In this document: piece after piece, positions 45,483 through 57,838 of the stretch
Layout of the letters: every line of letters begins with the position of its first letter
Position numbering within the stretch: the stretch's first letter is position 1
NCBI GenBank assembly: GCA_037893245.1
Contig: JBAIAA010000656.1
Coordinates: 620,001-684,000 of the forward strand
Length of the DNA stretch: 64,000 nt
Origin: Crossaster papposus
Taxonomy: Eukaryota; Echinodermata; Asteroidea; Velatida; Solasteridae
Direction of reading: 5' to 3'
Notes under the pieces: generated by a model
Databases searched by the model: none
Told to the model about the DNA's origin: nothing
The model's input: only the letters and a program-made list of their open reading frames with translations
Translations under genes and position numbers: made by a program

Positions 45483-45657
45483 TGTAAAGTTTCTATGCTG
45501 ACAAGCAGCTATCAACAGATGTTTGCTATGAGTTTAGGACAGTTAGAAAACGACACACACGACAGTTCAAGTCGAGAACACACAGTGTGACCCACAGAAG
45601 TCACCTTTATTAATATCAGCAACTGAGGGCGGTAGACAACTTTAGTGATACATCACA
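45483..45657 (-). repeat. G3 5' LTR
   Basis: 175 bp partner of 40929-41103. An ATTAATA/TTATTAAT stretch and AATAAAGG on the minus strand may serve as promoter or polyadenylation signals. Confidence 0.96.
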
Positions 45658-45662
45658 AGATG

Positions 45663-48439
45663 GCTCTACCCTCCACACACGCCAAATAGTATACTTCACT
45701 GACAACAGTGACAAACTGATGTATCTGAGCAAACAAGCTTGCATTGCACTGGGATTGATATCAGGCAAATTCCCAATGATTGGTGAGACTTGCACATCAG
45801 GTATAGCTGCATCAGACCAGCCAGTCAACGGTGTCCAGCCCCCTGATTCATGGTCTTCCCTCACAGCCCCTTGTGTATGTCCCAAACGCCAAGCTCCCCC
45901 ACCGCCCCCCACATCACTCCCATTTCCGGCCACGGAGGAGAATCGGGGGAGGTTGGAGAAGTTCCTGCTTGCGCACTACGCGTCGTCTACCTTCAACACA
46001 TGCACCCACCAACCACTACCGATGATGCAGGGCCCACCCCTCCACCTTATGGTCGACACAGCAGCCAAACCAGTTGCCTACCACACTCCAATCCCTGTCC
46101 CCTTGCATTGGATGGAAGACGTCAAGGCTGGCCTAGATCAGGATGTACGCCTAGGTGTCATTGAGCCTGTACCTGTCAAAGAGCCGGTCACGTGGTGCCA
46201 CATGATAGTGATCTGCCCTAAGAAGAATGGAAAACCACGTCGCACTGTTGACTTCCAGCCGCTGAACAGACATGCCACACGTGAAACCCACCACACCCAA
46301 TCGCCTTTCCTCCAGGCCAGATCTGTCCCTCATGACACAAAGAAGACAGTCTTTGATGCCTGGAACGGCTACCACAGCGTCCCACTACACGTAGGTGGCA
46401 GACACTTAACAACGTTCATCACACCATGGGGCCGCTACAGGTATTGCGTTGCCCCTCAAGGATATCTCGCCTCAGTGGATGGCTACACTCGTCGGTACGA
46501 CGAGATCGTTGCAGATGTGCCCAATAAGACGAAATGTGTAGATGACACCCTATACTCTGGTCCGCAAGCATTGAGGAGTCGTTCTTCCAAGCTGTTAGCT
46601 GGCTAGACCTCGGAGGTCGCAATGGAATCACCTTGAATCCAGACAAATTTGTCTTCGCCAAGGACACTGTTGAGTTTGCAGGATTTGAAATCTCACCAAC
46701 ATCAGTTAGACCTTGCCCCAGTCTGTTTAATGCCATTGCGAAGTTTCCTACACCACGCAACATAACAGATATCAGGTCCTGGTATGGTCTGGTAAACCAG
46801 GTATCATATGCATTCGCTTCAGCGGAAAAGATGCTACCTTTCCGGTCTCTGCTCAGCCCTGGAAACCCCTTCAAATGGACGGAGGAACTCAATGACCTCT
46901 TTGAAGAATCAAAGCGGACTATCATACATGAAATCAACAAAGGTGTTGAGATATTTGACAAGTCTCGCCCAACATGCCTAGCCACAGATTGGAGCAAAAC
47001 CGGCATTGGATTCTGGCTGCTACAAAAACACTGTAAATGTGCTACATCTGATCCCTTCTGCTGTAAGACAGGCTGGAGAGTCACACTTGTTGGAAGTCGA
47101 TTCACCTCTTCTGCCGAGTCTCGTTACGCACCAGTTGAAGGTGAGGCTTTGGCAGTCGTAGACGCATTAGACAAGCCACCTTATTTCGTCCTTGACTGTA
47201 ATGACCTGATCATTGCTGTTGATCACAAACCCCTACTGAAAGTTCTTGGTGATCGATGCTTGAAGGATATCCCAAACCCACGACTCCGCAACATTAAGGA
47301 AAAATCTTTCCGCTACCGATTCCGGATAGTCCATGTGCCAGGAGTTCGCCACAGAGCAGCTGATGGCGTCTCACGTCACCCTGTCAGTGAGCCTACAGAC
47401 ATTCACCTCCAGGAAGATGTCGCCACCCTCTATCAGGACATAACATACCCACCCCACACACTACTTGATTGCATTCGAGCCCCTGAGCCTTCACCTAATC
47501 TGTGCTCACATCGCTATGATGACCCTGACATGGTAGCGTCTGTGTCAACCTCTTTGGGTTATCTTAAATCCATAACTTGGGATGCTGTGCGCATGGCAAC
47601 AGCTAGTGATGATATGATGTCTCTTCTGTTATCAAATATAGATGATGGCCTGCCAGGATCACGCCACGAGATGCCACCAAACCTGCGGGATTACTTCAGC
47701 CTGAGGGATGGACTTTACACCCTGGATGGGGTTGTCCTATACAACGACCGCATCATCATACCGCCATCCCTCAGACCGGAGGTATTGAATTTTCTTCACT
47801 CGGCCCACCAGGGAATATCATCCATGACATCACGCGCCGAGGCCTCAGTTTTCTGGCCAGGCATCACATCTGACATCCAAAACATGCGCACATGATGCTT
47901 ACAATGCAATCGCATGGCACCATCACAACCTAACCCTCCCCCTACTCCACCAGCTGTGCCAGCTTACCCATTCCAGTCAATATGTGCAGACTTCTTCCAC
48001 TTTGCTGGCAACAATTACTTGGTCATTGTGGATCGGTATAGCAATTGGCCAATTGTGGAACGTGCAGCAGATGGAGCAAAAGGCCTAATCTTTAGCCTTA
48101 GACGTACATTCGTTACGTTTGGTATAAGTGATGAGCTGTCATCAGACGGGGGTCCAGAGTTTTCTTCAACGGCAACCAAAACCTTCCTCAAAAACTGGGG
48201 TGTACGACATCGCATATCATCAGTGGCCTACCCTCACAGCAACTGTAGGGCAGAAGTGGGAGTTAAGACGGTAAAACGCCTTATAACCGCCAACACCAGT
48301 CCATATGGCGACTTGGACACAGACGCGTTCCAGCGGGCTATGCTGCAATACAGAAACACACCAGACAAGGAGACGAAGCTCTCACCCGCTCAATGCCTGT
48401 TTGGTCGCCCCATACGCAATTTTATTCCCATCCATCCAG
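45663..48439 (+). pseudogene. G2 protease end, RT, RNase H, integrase core
   Basis: Continues the protease frame after G3 (GSTLHTRQIVYFTDNS). RT: LGVIEPVPVKEPVTW, RRTVDFQPLNRHA, FDAWNGYHSVPL, YCVAPQGYLASVDGY and catalytic CVDDTL (about 46535). A frameshift near 46580, then RNase H with LATDWSKTGIGFWL and AVDHKPLLKVL. Integrase: HSAHQGISS and VFWPGI, TGA at 47893-47895 in place of an arginine codon, CLQCN, then catalytic blocks ICADFF, SDGGPEF and CRAEVGVK. The frame is cut at 48439 by H2 and resumes at 56892. The RT resembles a distinctive Gypsy lineage with the WNGYHSVPL box, which I cannot name securely. Confidence 0.9.
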
Positions 48440-48628
48440 GGACCTTATTCACAAAGCATCCGCACGCATTAACGAATCCGTTAAGTCTCCGTTATGGTTT
48501 GCGCCATATTCACGAAGTATCCGCATAATAGCGAATCCGCATAACACGTCCGTAAAAGGGCAATTGTTTTGCGGGAACTCCAGCGTTCCCGTAAAAGCTT
48601 ACGGATCTCCGCATAGCGCTGAAATGAA

Positions 48629-49560
48629 ATGGCTGCAGTGTTTGTGGTTCTGCTGGAGGAGGAAAACAGGCGTACTCTTCGCCGCCAGCGAGTATTTCGT
48701 GATAGGTTACAGCCACTGGACATTTACGACGATGTGGAACTGGTAAATAGGTATCAAATGCCAAGGCATGTACTGTTGGAGGTGAAAGATTTAATCCGTG
48801 ATCAAGTTGAACACCCGACACAGAGGTCGCATGCAACAGCCCTCCGATTTTTCGCCGAATGTTCTTTCCAATTAACAAATGGAGATTTAAGTTGAATTAG
48901 TCAGCCGTCTAACTTCTCGAATTGTTACCCGGGTCGCAACTGTCCTTCAAAGAATTTCGCCACAAATAATTCGATTTCCGAGGAACATATAGCCAGTCAG
49001 AATCTGATCAAAGAAGGTTTCCACGATGAACGTCATTGTCGGATTCCGTTTTGGGATGCCTTGATGAGCCACTTGTCCAGATTAAATGTCCTGCACGTGA
49101 CAAATGTGCCTATACATATGCAGACATAACTACCAGGCTATAAATGTCCAGGGGGTTTGCGACCACCAGAAGAAGTTCACCAATACTGTTGCCAAGTGGC
49201 CAGGCTCGACCCATGATTCGTTTATGTGGACTCCACTCAAGCCTCAACCACCAACTAGCCAATGGTCTTGCAAACGATGGTCAACTTCTAAGCGATTCTG
49301 CGTACCCCCTTCGATCATGGCTGCTAACACCAGTACCACAACCTGATGATGATGATGCAGAACGTCGACACAATATTCATCACCGAAGAACCCGACAGAA
49401 CATCGAAGGAACTTTTCAATTTGGCAGATGGAAAATGAGGTGGCAGAGCCTGCATAGCGAAGGTAGGTGTTTACGGTGTCAGTATAGAAGGCCTACAAGT
49501 GTATGTGAACTCTGCCATCCAGGAGCCATCGCATCTTTCTGGATGCAACTCTAAACTTGG
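48629..49560 (+). pseudogene. H2 transposase, PIF/Harbinger (HARBI1-like), decayed
   Basis: Begins at ATG 48629 (MAAVFVVLLEEENRRTLRRQ), with the family's N-terminal helical block (PLDIYDDVELVNRYQMPRH, ATALRFFAECSFQ). It then shows frame changes and stops (48893-49100). Catalytic blocks remain: CLDEPLVQI (first D, the usual glycine replaced), INVQGVCDHQKKFTN with WPGSTHDSF (second D), and after another shift LSDSAYPLRSWLLTP and NIEGTFQFGRWKMRW (E). The family's transposase is about 350-400 residues in one or two exons. Not functional. Confidence 0.87.
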
Positions 49561-50411
49561 TGAAATGGTGCTGTCATCCAGAAAGTAGAATTGTCTCTTG
49601 ACAGATTTTCAAGTACTTTATAATTCACTGACAACCACCTTCTATAATGCACATTACAAAATAATGTGGTCGACGTCAGTGAAAGTATCGTAACAAATAA
49701 AGCTCATGATTATAAACTATTGCACGAAAATGTGTTTGTGATGACTGTAAATTCGTTTGGATGCCGGATTGTGTTAATCGAAGACTGTTTCCGATAGTGT
49801 AAGATGTACACCACCCTCGAAAAAACTGCCTTTGGAATCTGTTTGACAATAGGCCATGGTATAAACAGTCTAAGTAAAATATGAATTGCTCCGCGTTGGC
49901 AAGAAAACAATTGATGTGGTTTTGCTAATAATTTGTTGTTCATTATACCGACCTTCCCGTAAAATGCTGTTTATCATCAGATTATTTTTTTGGTGATTTA
50001 AGTCAACTTCTTAATTTCACATGTTTTTTAACCAAAAAAGGAATAGATTGGTATGATGCCTTTCACAGAAGAAGTTCACGAAATCGTTCCTTAGTTTGAG
50101 AAAATAACCAGTGCACTGTGGAAATTCATCTTTTTTTACGCCAAGAATTTGAAAAATAGGCCGCAATCAGCTACCAGATGTATTTTGGATTCATAACAAT
50201 TCGACTGCATTTCTATTTTACGCTCTTATGAATTGTTACATATTCACGCAGGCGCTTCATTCACCCGTACAGCTCGTTGAACGACACCCCCTTTATTAGC
50301 GGAGCTCCGCAATTTTACCGATACCTAACGGAACCTTTCGTGAATACGGCGTAGCGCAATTTTAACGTATCCGTTAGGCTATCCGCAAAGGCTGTTACGG
50401 ACCCGGTCATA
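49561..50411. other. H2 3' non-coding region and subterminal repeat
   Basis: AT-rich untranslated sequence. 50225-50411 is the H2 right-end sequence that reappears inverted at 58934-59160. Confidence 0.7.
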
Positions 50412-50600
50412 TAGTCAGGTGGCTTAGCGACAATTTTCAGGATTAACGTTACCGGCCGGACAAAAGTACCAAATTTGGCATAGAGTTTCGTTTCGACCTA
50501 TCTATTGATTTTATCCGTGGAACCAACTTGATTGGTTCCGATTTTCCAAGATGGCGGCCAAAATCCAAGATGGCCGCCATAAACAAAGGAAATGTCATAC

Positions 50601-53308
50601 ATAAATAATAATAATAATAATAATAATAATAACTGGATTTATAAAGCGCCAAATTGCCTAAGGATTCAAGACGCTGAAACAAGAAGAAGGAAGAAAACGA
50701 ATAACAAACAAAGGAGGGACAACCAGCTATGCTTTAGGGAAAAGATGGGTCTTCAGAGCAATTTTGAAGGCTGAAACACTGTCAGAATTTCTGATAGAGA
50801 TAGGAAGGCTGTTCCATAACCTGGGGGCAGCAATGGAAAAGGCCTTGTCACCAGCTTGTTTGCGTGTCTTGTGGATGGAAAGGGATTTACCATCTGAAGA
50901 ACGTAGAGAGTAAGAGCTTGTCTGGATTGTAAGTAGAGAAGAAAGATAATCAGGGGCAGAGTGATTGAGCGAGTTGTAGGTGTGGACGAGTGTACGGAAC
51001 TGAATACGTTGAGCAACCGGTAGCCAGTGTAACTGTTTGAGGAGAGGAGATGTGCGGGTGTGTTTGGGCGTCTGGAAGATAAGCCTGGCACATCTATTTT
51101 GGAGTTTTTGAAGGCGGGATAGGTCTTTCACAGAGACGCCGTTCAGCAGGCAGCAGCCATAGTCAAGTTTGGAAAGGATCATTGCGCGAACTGCATTGTG
51201 GCATGCGTTCAGGTCAAGAAACTTGCGAATCCGACTTAGGTTGCGGATATGCCAATTAAGAGAGCGACTGAGTTGTGTGATGTGATCAGACATTTTCATG
51301 TCACGGTCAAAAACAACACCTAAGTTCCTGACCGATGGAGAAAGATGAATGTCGATTCCATTGAGATTGAAAGTGAGGTGCTGAAGGCGTTTGAAGTGAG
51401 TGGGTGAGGAGGCAATAAAGAACTGTGTCTTGTCCGGATTCATGTTAAGTTTGTTAGTGGCTAACCAGGATTGAAGTTCACTGGCACACTGTGACAGTCG
51501 AAACAGGGCACAATCTGCATCACCTGGCCGCGTGGGATCAAATGCAAGGAACAATTGTACATCATCAGCTTAGATGTGGAATTGGATAGAGTGATGACGA
51601 ACAATTTGACCGATGGCGTGGGTGTAGTAGGTGAAGATTTGCGGACCGATGACAGACCCCTGAGGAACGCCATGTTTGAGCTTGGCTTCAGTAGAGAGGG
51701 CGTCTTTCACACGGACCTGACTCGTTCTATCACTCAAGTAAGACTGGAACCATTGAAGGACAGCTCCATCAAGACCAAAGTCATCGGAGAGGCGCTGTAG
51801 AAGGATGTTGTGGTCTACTGTGTCGAAAGCAGCGGATAAGTCGATCAAAACGAGGAAGACACCATGTTGTTTATCGATAGCTCTGAGAAAAGCATCTTGA
51901 ACTGTAAGGAGAGCAGTTTCAGTACTATGTGCAGAACGGTAGGCAGACTGGAGAGGTTCAGACAAGTTATTGGAGTGAACGAACAAAGCAACCTGAGAAG
52001 ATACCACCTTTTCTATAAGTTTACCAAGGAAAGGTAAATTAGAGATAGGTCGGTAGCTCTTAAGTTGTTGACTGTCAAGGGATGACCTCTTCAAGATGGG
52101 AGTGATCCTAGCTTTACGGAGTTCAGCTGGAAACACGCCTGAAGACAGTGACCAATTAACAATGCGGCATATGATCTGGATGAGAACTGGCAAGTGCTTT
52201 TTAACTAACCACGTGGGCATAGGGTCAAGATCAGAGGATTTAGATGGACAATGCAAGACAAGTCTAGTTAATTCATCGGAAGTGACATGATAAAAGCAAG
52301 ACATTGTACAATGTAAGGGATTATTATCACTGCTATCAGTGGGTGTAATTATACTAGAGGTCATGCAATCAACTTCAGAACGGATCTTGTCAACTTTACT
52401 TGCAAAGAAATCACAGAAATCGTTGGCAAGTCTAACTGGGGAGGTTGTGTCAGGCAAATTACATTGATTATTATTAAGTAATTCATGAACAGTTTTAAAC
52501 ATGTCTTTAGAGTTACAGTTGGAGAACTGTTCATTAAAGTAACCAGTCTTAGCTTGAGTAATAGCATCAGATACAACTCGTTGAGATTGGATGTAAGCTT
52601 GGTGATCAGTGTCTGCATGTGTCTTTCTCCATTTCCGCTCATTACGAAGTCGTGCGCGACGAGCAGCTTCCACGGACTTGTTGAACCACCTGGGCTTGCG
52701 ACGGATGATGCGGGAACGGATAGATACGGGAGCATGTGCATCAAGAACTTCCCGACAGGTACAGTTATAGCATTCGACAAGACCATTAATTTCGTCATGG
52801 TCAACTGATAGAATATTCTCCATTCTTGCAGCAAGATCGTGTTCAAAAGCGTCAGAGTCTATCGATTCGAATTTGCGTGAAGCATATTTCATTTTTATGT
52901 CGCGGGGTTTGTTGAGGTCCAAAATACAGTTAACGACGAGATGATCGGAAGTGTGAGGCTGATTTAAGGTGATTGACTCTATCAGGTTATCGGCGTCTTT
53001 AACAAGAACCAGGTCGAGCGTGTGACCTGCAGTATGAGTAGGGCCCTGGACGAGCTGACGGTAGTTCAACGAGTTGATGATGGTGGTGAAGGTTCTGATT
53101 TCAGGCTTGGATGGACAGTCATAGTAAAGGTTGAAATCACCAAGGATGATTCCCCTGCCAGGAAGATGCTCCAAAGCGCTGACGAAGTCATCGAATTCGG
53201 AGAGAAATTCAGTGATCGAGGAGGATGGAGGTCTGTAGATTATGGCAAAGTTGATATTGCTATGACGGTAGGTTACGAGAGCATGCTCGAAGGTGTACGT
53301 GTCAGAAA
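50601..53308 (-). mobile_element. 5'-truncated CR1/L2-type LINE inserted in T2
   Basis: Minus-strand LINE ending in an (ATA/AAT)n tail at 50601-50632. It interrupts T2 within the arm sequence GGAAATGTCATA (intact at 23088 in T1). The 5' end is truncated in the endonuclease. No clean target duplication is seen. Confidence 0.87.
50727..53300 (-). pseudogene. LINE ORF2: endonuclease end, RT, C-terminus
   Basis: Minus strand. Endonuclease end: FAIIYRPPSSS, GIILGDFNLYYD, HTSDHLVVNC and RKPRWFNKSV. RT: KARITPILKRSSLD, SYRPISNLPFLGKLIEKV, HSTETALLTVQDAFLRA, LIDLSAAFDTVDH and GVPQGSVIGPQIF. Then a TAA stands where the tyrosine of YADD should be (near 51570; it is followed by ADDVQLFLAF). The frame continues to the C-terminal region (RLWNSLPISIRN) at 50727. 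Apart from that stop and the 5' truncation it is clean, so it is a fairly recent copy. L2/CR1 assignment is from the RT motifs. Confidence 0.92.
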
Positions 53309-54129
53309 TGACATTTTTCCTGACTGTAAAAATCGGAAATGTACAAATGAGGTGTCAATTCAGGTGTTTTCAGGGTCACTGAAACAGATGCTGGTCATGG
53401 CATGTTGCTCGGGTCACCCATTTCCAAGATGGCGGCCAAATTTCAAAATGGCCGCTCAAAAAAAGGAAATTACGTATATCTGACTTTGAAATTCGGAAAT
53501 GAACAAATGAGGTGTCAATTCCGGGGTTTCTTGGGTCACTGAAACAGATGCTGGTCATGGCATTTTGCTCGAGTCACCCATTTTCAAGATGGCGGCCAAT
53601 ATAACAAAAAATACACGTTGTCACTGTTAAGTACATACTGGTAGTATTCAGGAATTTTATCTACAATTTTTCAATTCAATGTATTGTAACGGAACTGGGT
53701 AGGGCCTATATGCCGGCTCGTGTGCACGTCTAGTTAGTCTAAAAATATATTGCTCATGTAGGATCACGCGCTCATACTGCTTGATACATGGCGCAGCAGC
53801 CAATCATCAACGCACGGCTGCATGATCAGGGTTAAGCAACCAATTACCGGTTCACGTAGCTTCTGCCCGGTAACTGCATAGATAATTAGCGCGTGGTGAC
53901 CCATCGCCGTAGCGCATTTTCGCGACTTCTGGGGCCTTCTGGGGCCTTTTGTGCCATTTCTAGTCAGTTCTGTAGATGGCGTCAATGCTAGAAGAAGTAC
54001 CTGAAGTACCCAAAGAATTACTGTGGGCACAATTGCGACAGTTAAGGTTGACTCGGTAGTGGTGCCGGGTGAGAGTCGTGGGTGTGAGGTTTAAGCAGGC
54101 TTGCCAAGTTACCTGCATGATATAATACG

Positions 54130-56262
54130 ACCGTAGTAAGATCAACCTCGCTGAGGAATATCATGAGGAGGTGAAGGCATGCCTGATTCCAGGATGTATT
54201 TTCTTCTGAAGCACCACATCAGTACGGGAGATGCGAGGCCTATCAAGGGGAGGCCTCGGCACCATCCCTTGCGTAATCAGGAGGAAATATAGAGGCAGGT
54301 TTAAGATTTGAAGAAGCAAGAGTTTATCGAGCCATCCTATAGTCCCTGGGCTGCAAATGTTGTGTTAGTCCGGAAAAAGAACGGCACTAAGCGATTTTGT
54401 GTCGACTATCGGGGTCTGAATAAGGTAACAATCAAAGATGCTTACCCTGTCCCTCGTATCGACGAGACACTAGATGCGTTGGTGGGTGCAGAGTGGTTTT
54501 CCACTCTCGATTTAGCGTCCGGGTATTGGCAGGTCGACCTCGATGAGGATGCCAACCAGAAGTCAACCTTTGTAGTGCGGAACGGTTTATACAGCTGGCG
54601 CTGCATGCCCTTTGGTCTGTGCAACACCCCTGCGACATTTGAAAGGTTGATGAAGAGGGTGATGACAGGTCTTCGGTGGGACATCCTGCTGATATACCTG
54701 GACGATGACATTGTGTTTGGCAAGACTGTGAAAGAGGAGATTGAACGACTGTGAGTCGTCTTCTCCAGGTTGAGGCGAGCTGGTTTAAAGTTGAAGCCTA
54801 GTAGGTGCTTCTTGATTCAGAGATCAGTGGAATATTTGGGACATATTGTGTCGCCTGACTGAAGGTGTGGCTACCGACCTTGAGAAGGTTCGGGCCTTGA
54901 GAAGGTTCGGGCCGTGGCCAATTGGCCAACACCTAAGTGTGTTAAGGAAGTTCGAAGCTTTTTAGGCCTCGCTTCCTATTATCGGAAGTTTGTTCGGAGA
55001 TTTGAAGAGGTTGCTTCACCGTTGCATGCGCTGACTGAAAAGTCGCGTGAGTTCCAGTGGACAGATGCCTTCCAACAGGCATTTGTTGAGTTTAAGCAGA
55101 GGCTGCAGACAGCACCGGTGTTGGCAAACCCCGTTCCTGATAACGACTACATCTTAGATACAAATGCTAGTGGGGATGGGATTGGGGCAGTTTTGTCTCA
55201 GATCTATAATGGGGAAGAGAAGGTACTCGCCCTTGCGAGCTGTAAACTCAGCAAGGCAGAGAGGAACTACTGTGTTACCCGGAGAGAACTTCTGGCGGGA
55301 GTTGTCTACCTCAGGAAGTTTAGACAGTTCCTGTATGGTCAGAAGGTGCTACTCCGAACCGACCATGCTGCTCTTAGATGGTTGCTTAATTTTAAGGACC
55401 CCTAGGAACAGCTTGCCAGGTGGCTGGAAGTGATCAGCGAGTGCGATTTGACGATTCAACACAGACCTGGGCGAAAGCATGGAAATGCTGATGGGTTGTC
55501 CCGGAAGGCCTGCAAACAGCGTGGTCGTGCTGACGCTGATGAAGCGCCAGAGACCGTTGAGGCTTTGAATAAGGCCAAGGTGACAACGATCAGTGAGGTT
55601 GGCGATGGTCGCCATGAGGTTGACTCTGACGTGCCGATCCCAGAGGCGAGGGTGAGGGGCATCTTTGCTCAACCACACTTGCCTAAGGATGCAGTCAGAG
55701 AAGGTCAACTTGGTGACGGAAGTATTGGTTGGATGATTAGGGCAAAGGAGTCGTACGCCTCCTCGGCACACAAGACCCTCTGGTTCTCTTGGGATCAGTT
55801 GGAGGTGCAGGACGGTGTCCTAGAAATTGGGAGTCCGGCGATGGGAAGTCCGTGAGGTTGCGACTAGTATTTCCTGAGATATTTAGAAAGGTCGTACTTC
55901 AGGAGCTGCATGGTGGCCGGACGAGTGGCCATTTAGGGGTCAATAATACTTTGACCAAGGCCATTTATCAGACTAGATGTTGCGAGCTGTGTGGGAGGAG
56001 GAAATCTCCTGCAAAGTAAAGAGTTTCCCCGCTCAAACAGTATTTGGTGGTCGAGCCCATGGAGAAAGTTGCTGTGGACTTGCTAGGGCCACTCCCTCGG
56101 TGTGACACTCTAGGAAACCTGCAAGGAGCTATCCTGAGAGGAAGCATAGGCTTCCCGCCAGATATAGGGATTAGGTTAGCCATCACCAAGGAACACCTAT
56201 TTGGACGGCAAGCTGGTGCAGGAAGAAGCGCCAGTTTTGACCGCCAGTTTTGTCGGAGTTAA
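54130..56262 (+). pseudogene. Truncated Ty3/Gypsy pol inside T2
   Basis: Same gene as 24240-26368. RT is clean from 54308 ([18 protein letters not shown]) through [14 protein letters not shown] and IYLDDDIVFG to the shared TGA at 54752-54754. A small duplication near 54890 shifts the frame. RNase H follows (DTNASGDGIGAVLS, RTDHAALRWLL), then a TAG at 55403-55405. The integrase zinc region is partly deleted here (about 45 bp near 55965 compared with T1). VAVDLLGPLP is followed by the same abrupt switch as in T1. Non-functional. Confidence 0.88.
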
Positions 56263-56891
56263 TCCGTCACATCCTACATCACATTAACATATTCATACCA
56301 CTTTATAAGATTCAGCTGTGCTGAATCTAACAATTATTTTACACCTCTATATACAAATTTCTGTCATATATCTTAAATGTAGTATTGGCGGCCATTTTGA
56401 AATTTGGCAGCCATCTTGGAAATGGGTGACCTGAGCAAAATGCCATGGCCAGCTTCTATTTCAATGACCCCAGAAACCCCTGAATTGACACTTCATTTGT
56501 TCATTTCCGATTTTCACAGTCAGATATACGTAATTTCCTTTTTTTTGGCGGCCATTTTTAAATTTGGCCGCCATCTTGGAAATGGGTGACCCGAGCAACA
56601 TGCCATGACCAGCATCTGTTTCAGTGACCCCGGAAACACCTGAATTGACACTTCATTTGTTCATTTCCGATTTTTACAGCCAGATATATGACATTTCCTT
56701 TGTTTCTGGCGGCCATCTTGGATTTTGGCCACCATCTTGGAAAATTGGAACCGATCAAGTGGGTTCCACGGATAAAATCAATAGATAGGTCTAAAAGAAA
56801 CTACATGCCAAATTTGGTACTTTTGTCCGGCCGGTAACGTTAAATTTGCTAAGCCACCTGACTAATAGCGGATGCTTCGTGAATAAGGTCC

Positions 56892-57643
56892 CTGGTCGCT
56901 ATGAACCACACCTGACATGGAAGGAAACACTGCTCGCTAGAGAGGAAGCTCTGCGCAACAGACACATGAAAATGGCAGAACGTCTTACAGAACACACCAG
57001 ACACCTACCCCCTCTGGTTGTAGGAGACCATGCTCGAATCCAAAACCAGACTGGCCCTCACCCAACTAAATGGGATAAGACAGTTATTTTTATTGAAGTC
57101 CGCCAATTTGACCAATATGTGGTTCGCGTAGACGGCTCTGGACGAGTGACCTTACGCAACAGAAAGTTACTTAGGAAGTATACCCCAGCTATCACTTGCC
57201 AACCCAACAGTCATTTTGGCGCAGACCTGGCTTATAGACCAGTAACCCCTGCTCCAACCAGGCCCATCAACTTGCGTAACATGGCTCAAACGTCACCCAA
57301 GGCTGACATCAGTCAACCTACAGTGCTACCGACTTAAACCCTGCCAGCTTCCCCAACTTGCCAGAGCACATCGCATGACACCGAAGCGTTACCACAGTCT
57401 GAACGATGCAACCCACCCATGACCAATCTCACACTGAGGGAGATGAGGAAGCCTGACACAGCACCTCCAGTCCCAACCCCAGTTCCTCCACACTGTGATG
57501 CACCTGATCGTCCTCTGCGTACACTCAAACGACTACTGCCTCATAATCCACCAGGTCTGATAGAAAAGCCCCCATCTGCCTCCTCCCCAGACCCTGTCCT
57601 ACCTGTCCGTCGCTCTGCACGTCTAAAGTCATACTTGACATAA
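56892..57643 (+). pseudogene. G2 integrase C-terminus and tail
   Basis: The frame interrupted at 48439 resumes as RYEPHLTWKETLLAREEAL and runs through the SH3-like integrase tail (VVGDHARIQNQTGPHPTKWD, YVVRVDGSGRVTLRNRKLLR) to a TAA at 57335-57337. The tail continues in the same general region to a second stop at 57643 (VRRSARLKSYLT). The polypurine tract and 3' LTR follow. Confidence 0.87.
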
Positions 57644-57705
57644 TTGTTTTGTCAGTCTTTGCTGTACATGTACGTAAACTATTTACCCAAAGACTTGGGA
57701 GGGCG

Positions 57706-57831
57706 TAGAGGATATTATGTTTAGTATGTTATACATAGAGATAGTAATCTCATGCTTTGTTGTATCATTAAATACAGGTTATGCCTTGAGCATTGTTACT
57801 ACGAACTAAAACAAAGACTTACAGAGTTATT
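57706..57831 (+). repeat. G2 3' LTR
   Basis: 126-bp partner of 38055-38180 with four substitutions, about 3.2 percent. Followed by A residues and the AAAAC duplication. Confidence 0.88.
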
Positions 57832-57838
57832 AAAAAAC

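Larger units (their letters stand above)
40929..45657 (-). mobile_element. Young full-length Ty3/Gypsy element G3
   Basis: Minus-strand element of 4729 bp. LTRs 45483-45657 (5') and 40929-41103 (3') are each 175 bp, begin TGT and end ACA, and differ at only two sites. A perfect AGATG duplication lies at 40924-40928 and 45658-45662. It has a primer-binding site, a polypurine tract and one uninterrupted gag-pol frame. It lacks an env-like frame. All expected parts are present, so it is the best candidate for recent activity in the window. Confidence 0.97.
50412..56864. mobile_element. TIR element T2, second copy of the RT-carrying family
   Basis: Same TAGTCAGGTGGC ends and arms as T1, ATA duplication at 50409-50411 and 56865-56867, and the empty target visible in the spare H2 end (58957-58970, complement GGTAATAGCGG). 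It contains the same truncated Ty3 pol and lacks the MITE found in T1. It additionally holds a LINE at 50601-53308 in its left arm. Confidence 0.88.
48440..56891 (+). mobile_element. PIF/Harbinger-like element H2, host of T2
   Basis: TIRs GGACCTTATTCAC at both ends. Left flank CAG (48437-48439), right flank CTG (56892-56894). Removing the element with one copy restores the G2 integrase frame. A decayed transposase is at 48629-49560. T2 fills 50412-56864, only 27 bp from the right end. A loose copy of the H2 right end lies at 58934-59160 and gives the sequence of the uninterrupted right end. Confidence 0.87.
38055..57831 (+). mobile_element. LTR retrotransposon G2, heavily interrupted
   Basis: Direct LTRs at 38055-38180 and 57706-57831 (126 bp each, four differences) with AAAAC on both sides (38050-38054, 57834-57838). 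The host G1 frame is continuous when G2 is removed. Own coding is about 5.3 kb: gag, protease, RT, RNase H and integrase on the plus strand. It is split by a 1.29-kb insertion (38761-40050), G3 (40929-45657) and H2 (48440-56891). A purine-rich stretch (TTGGGAGGGCG) precedes the 3' LTR, as expected of a polypurine tract. Confidence 0.9.

Noticed and set aside
40929..45657. G3 as an endogenous retrovirus
   Set aside because: No env-like third frame between the pol stop and the 3' LTR; the single gag-pol frame fits a plain Ty3/Gypsy retrotransposon.
45719..46606. A separate gene at the start of the second G2 block
   Set aside because: It is the continuation of the G2 protease and RT interrupted by G3, shown by the AGATG duplication and phase.
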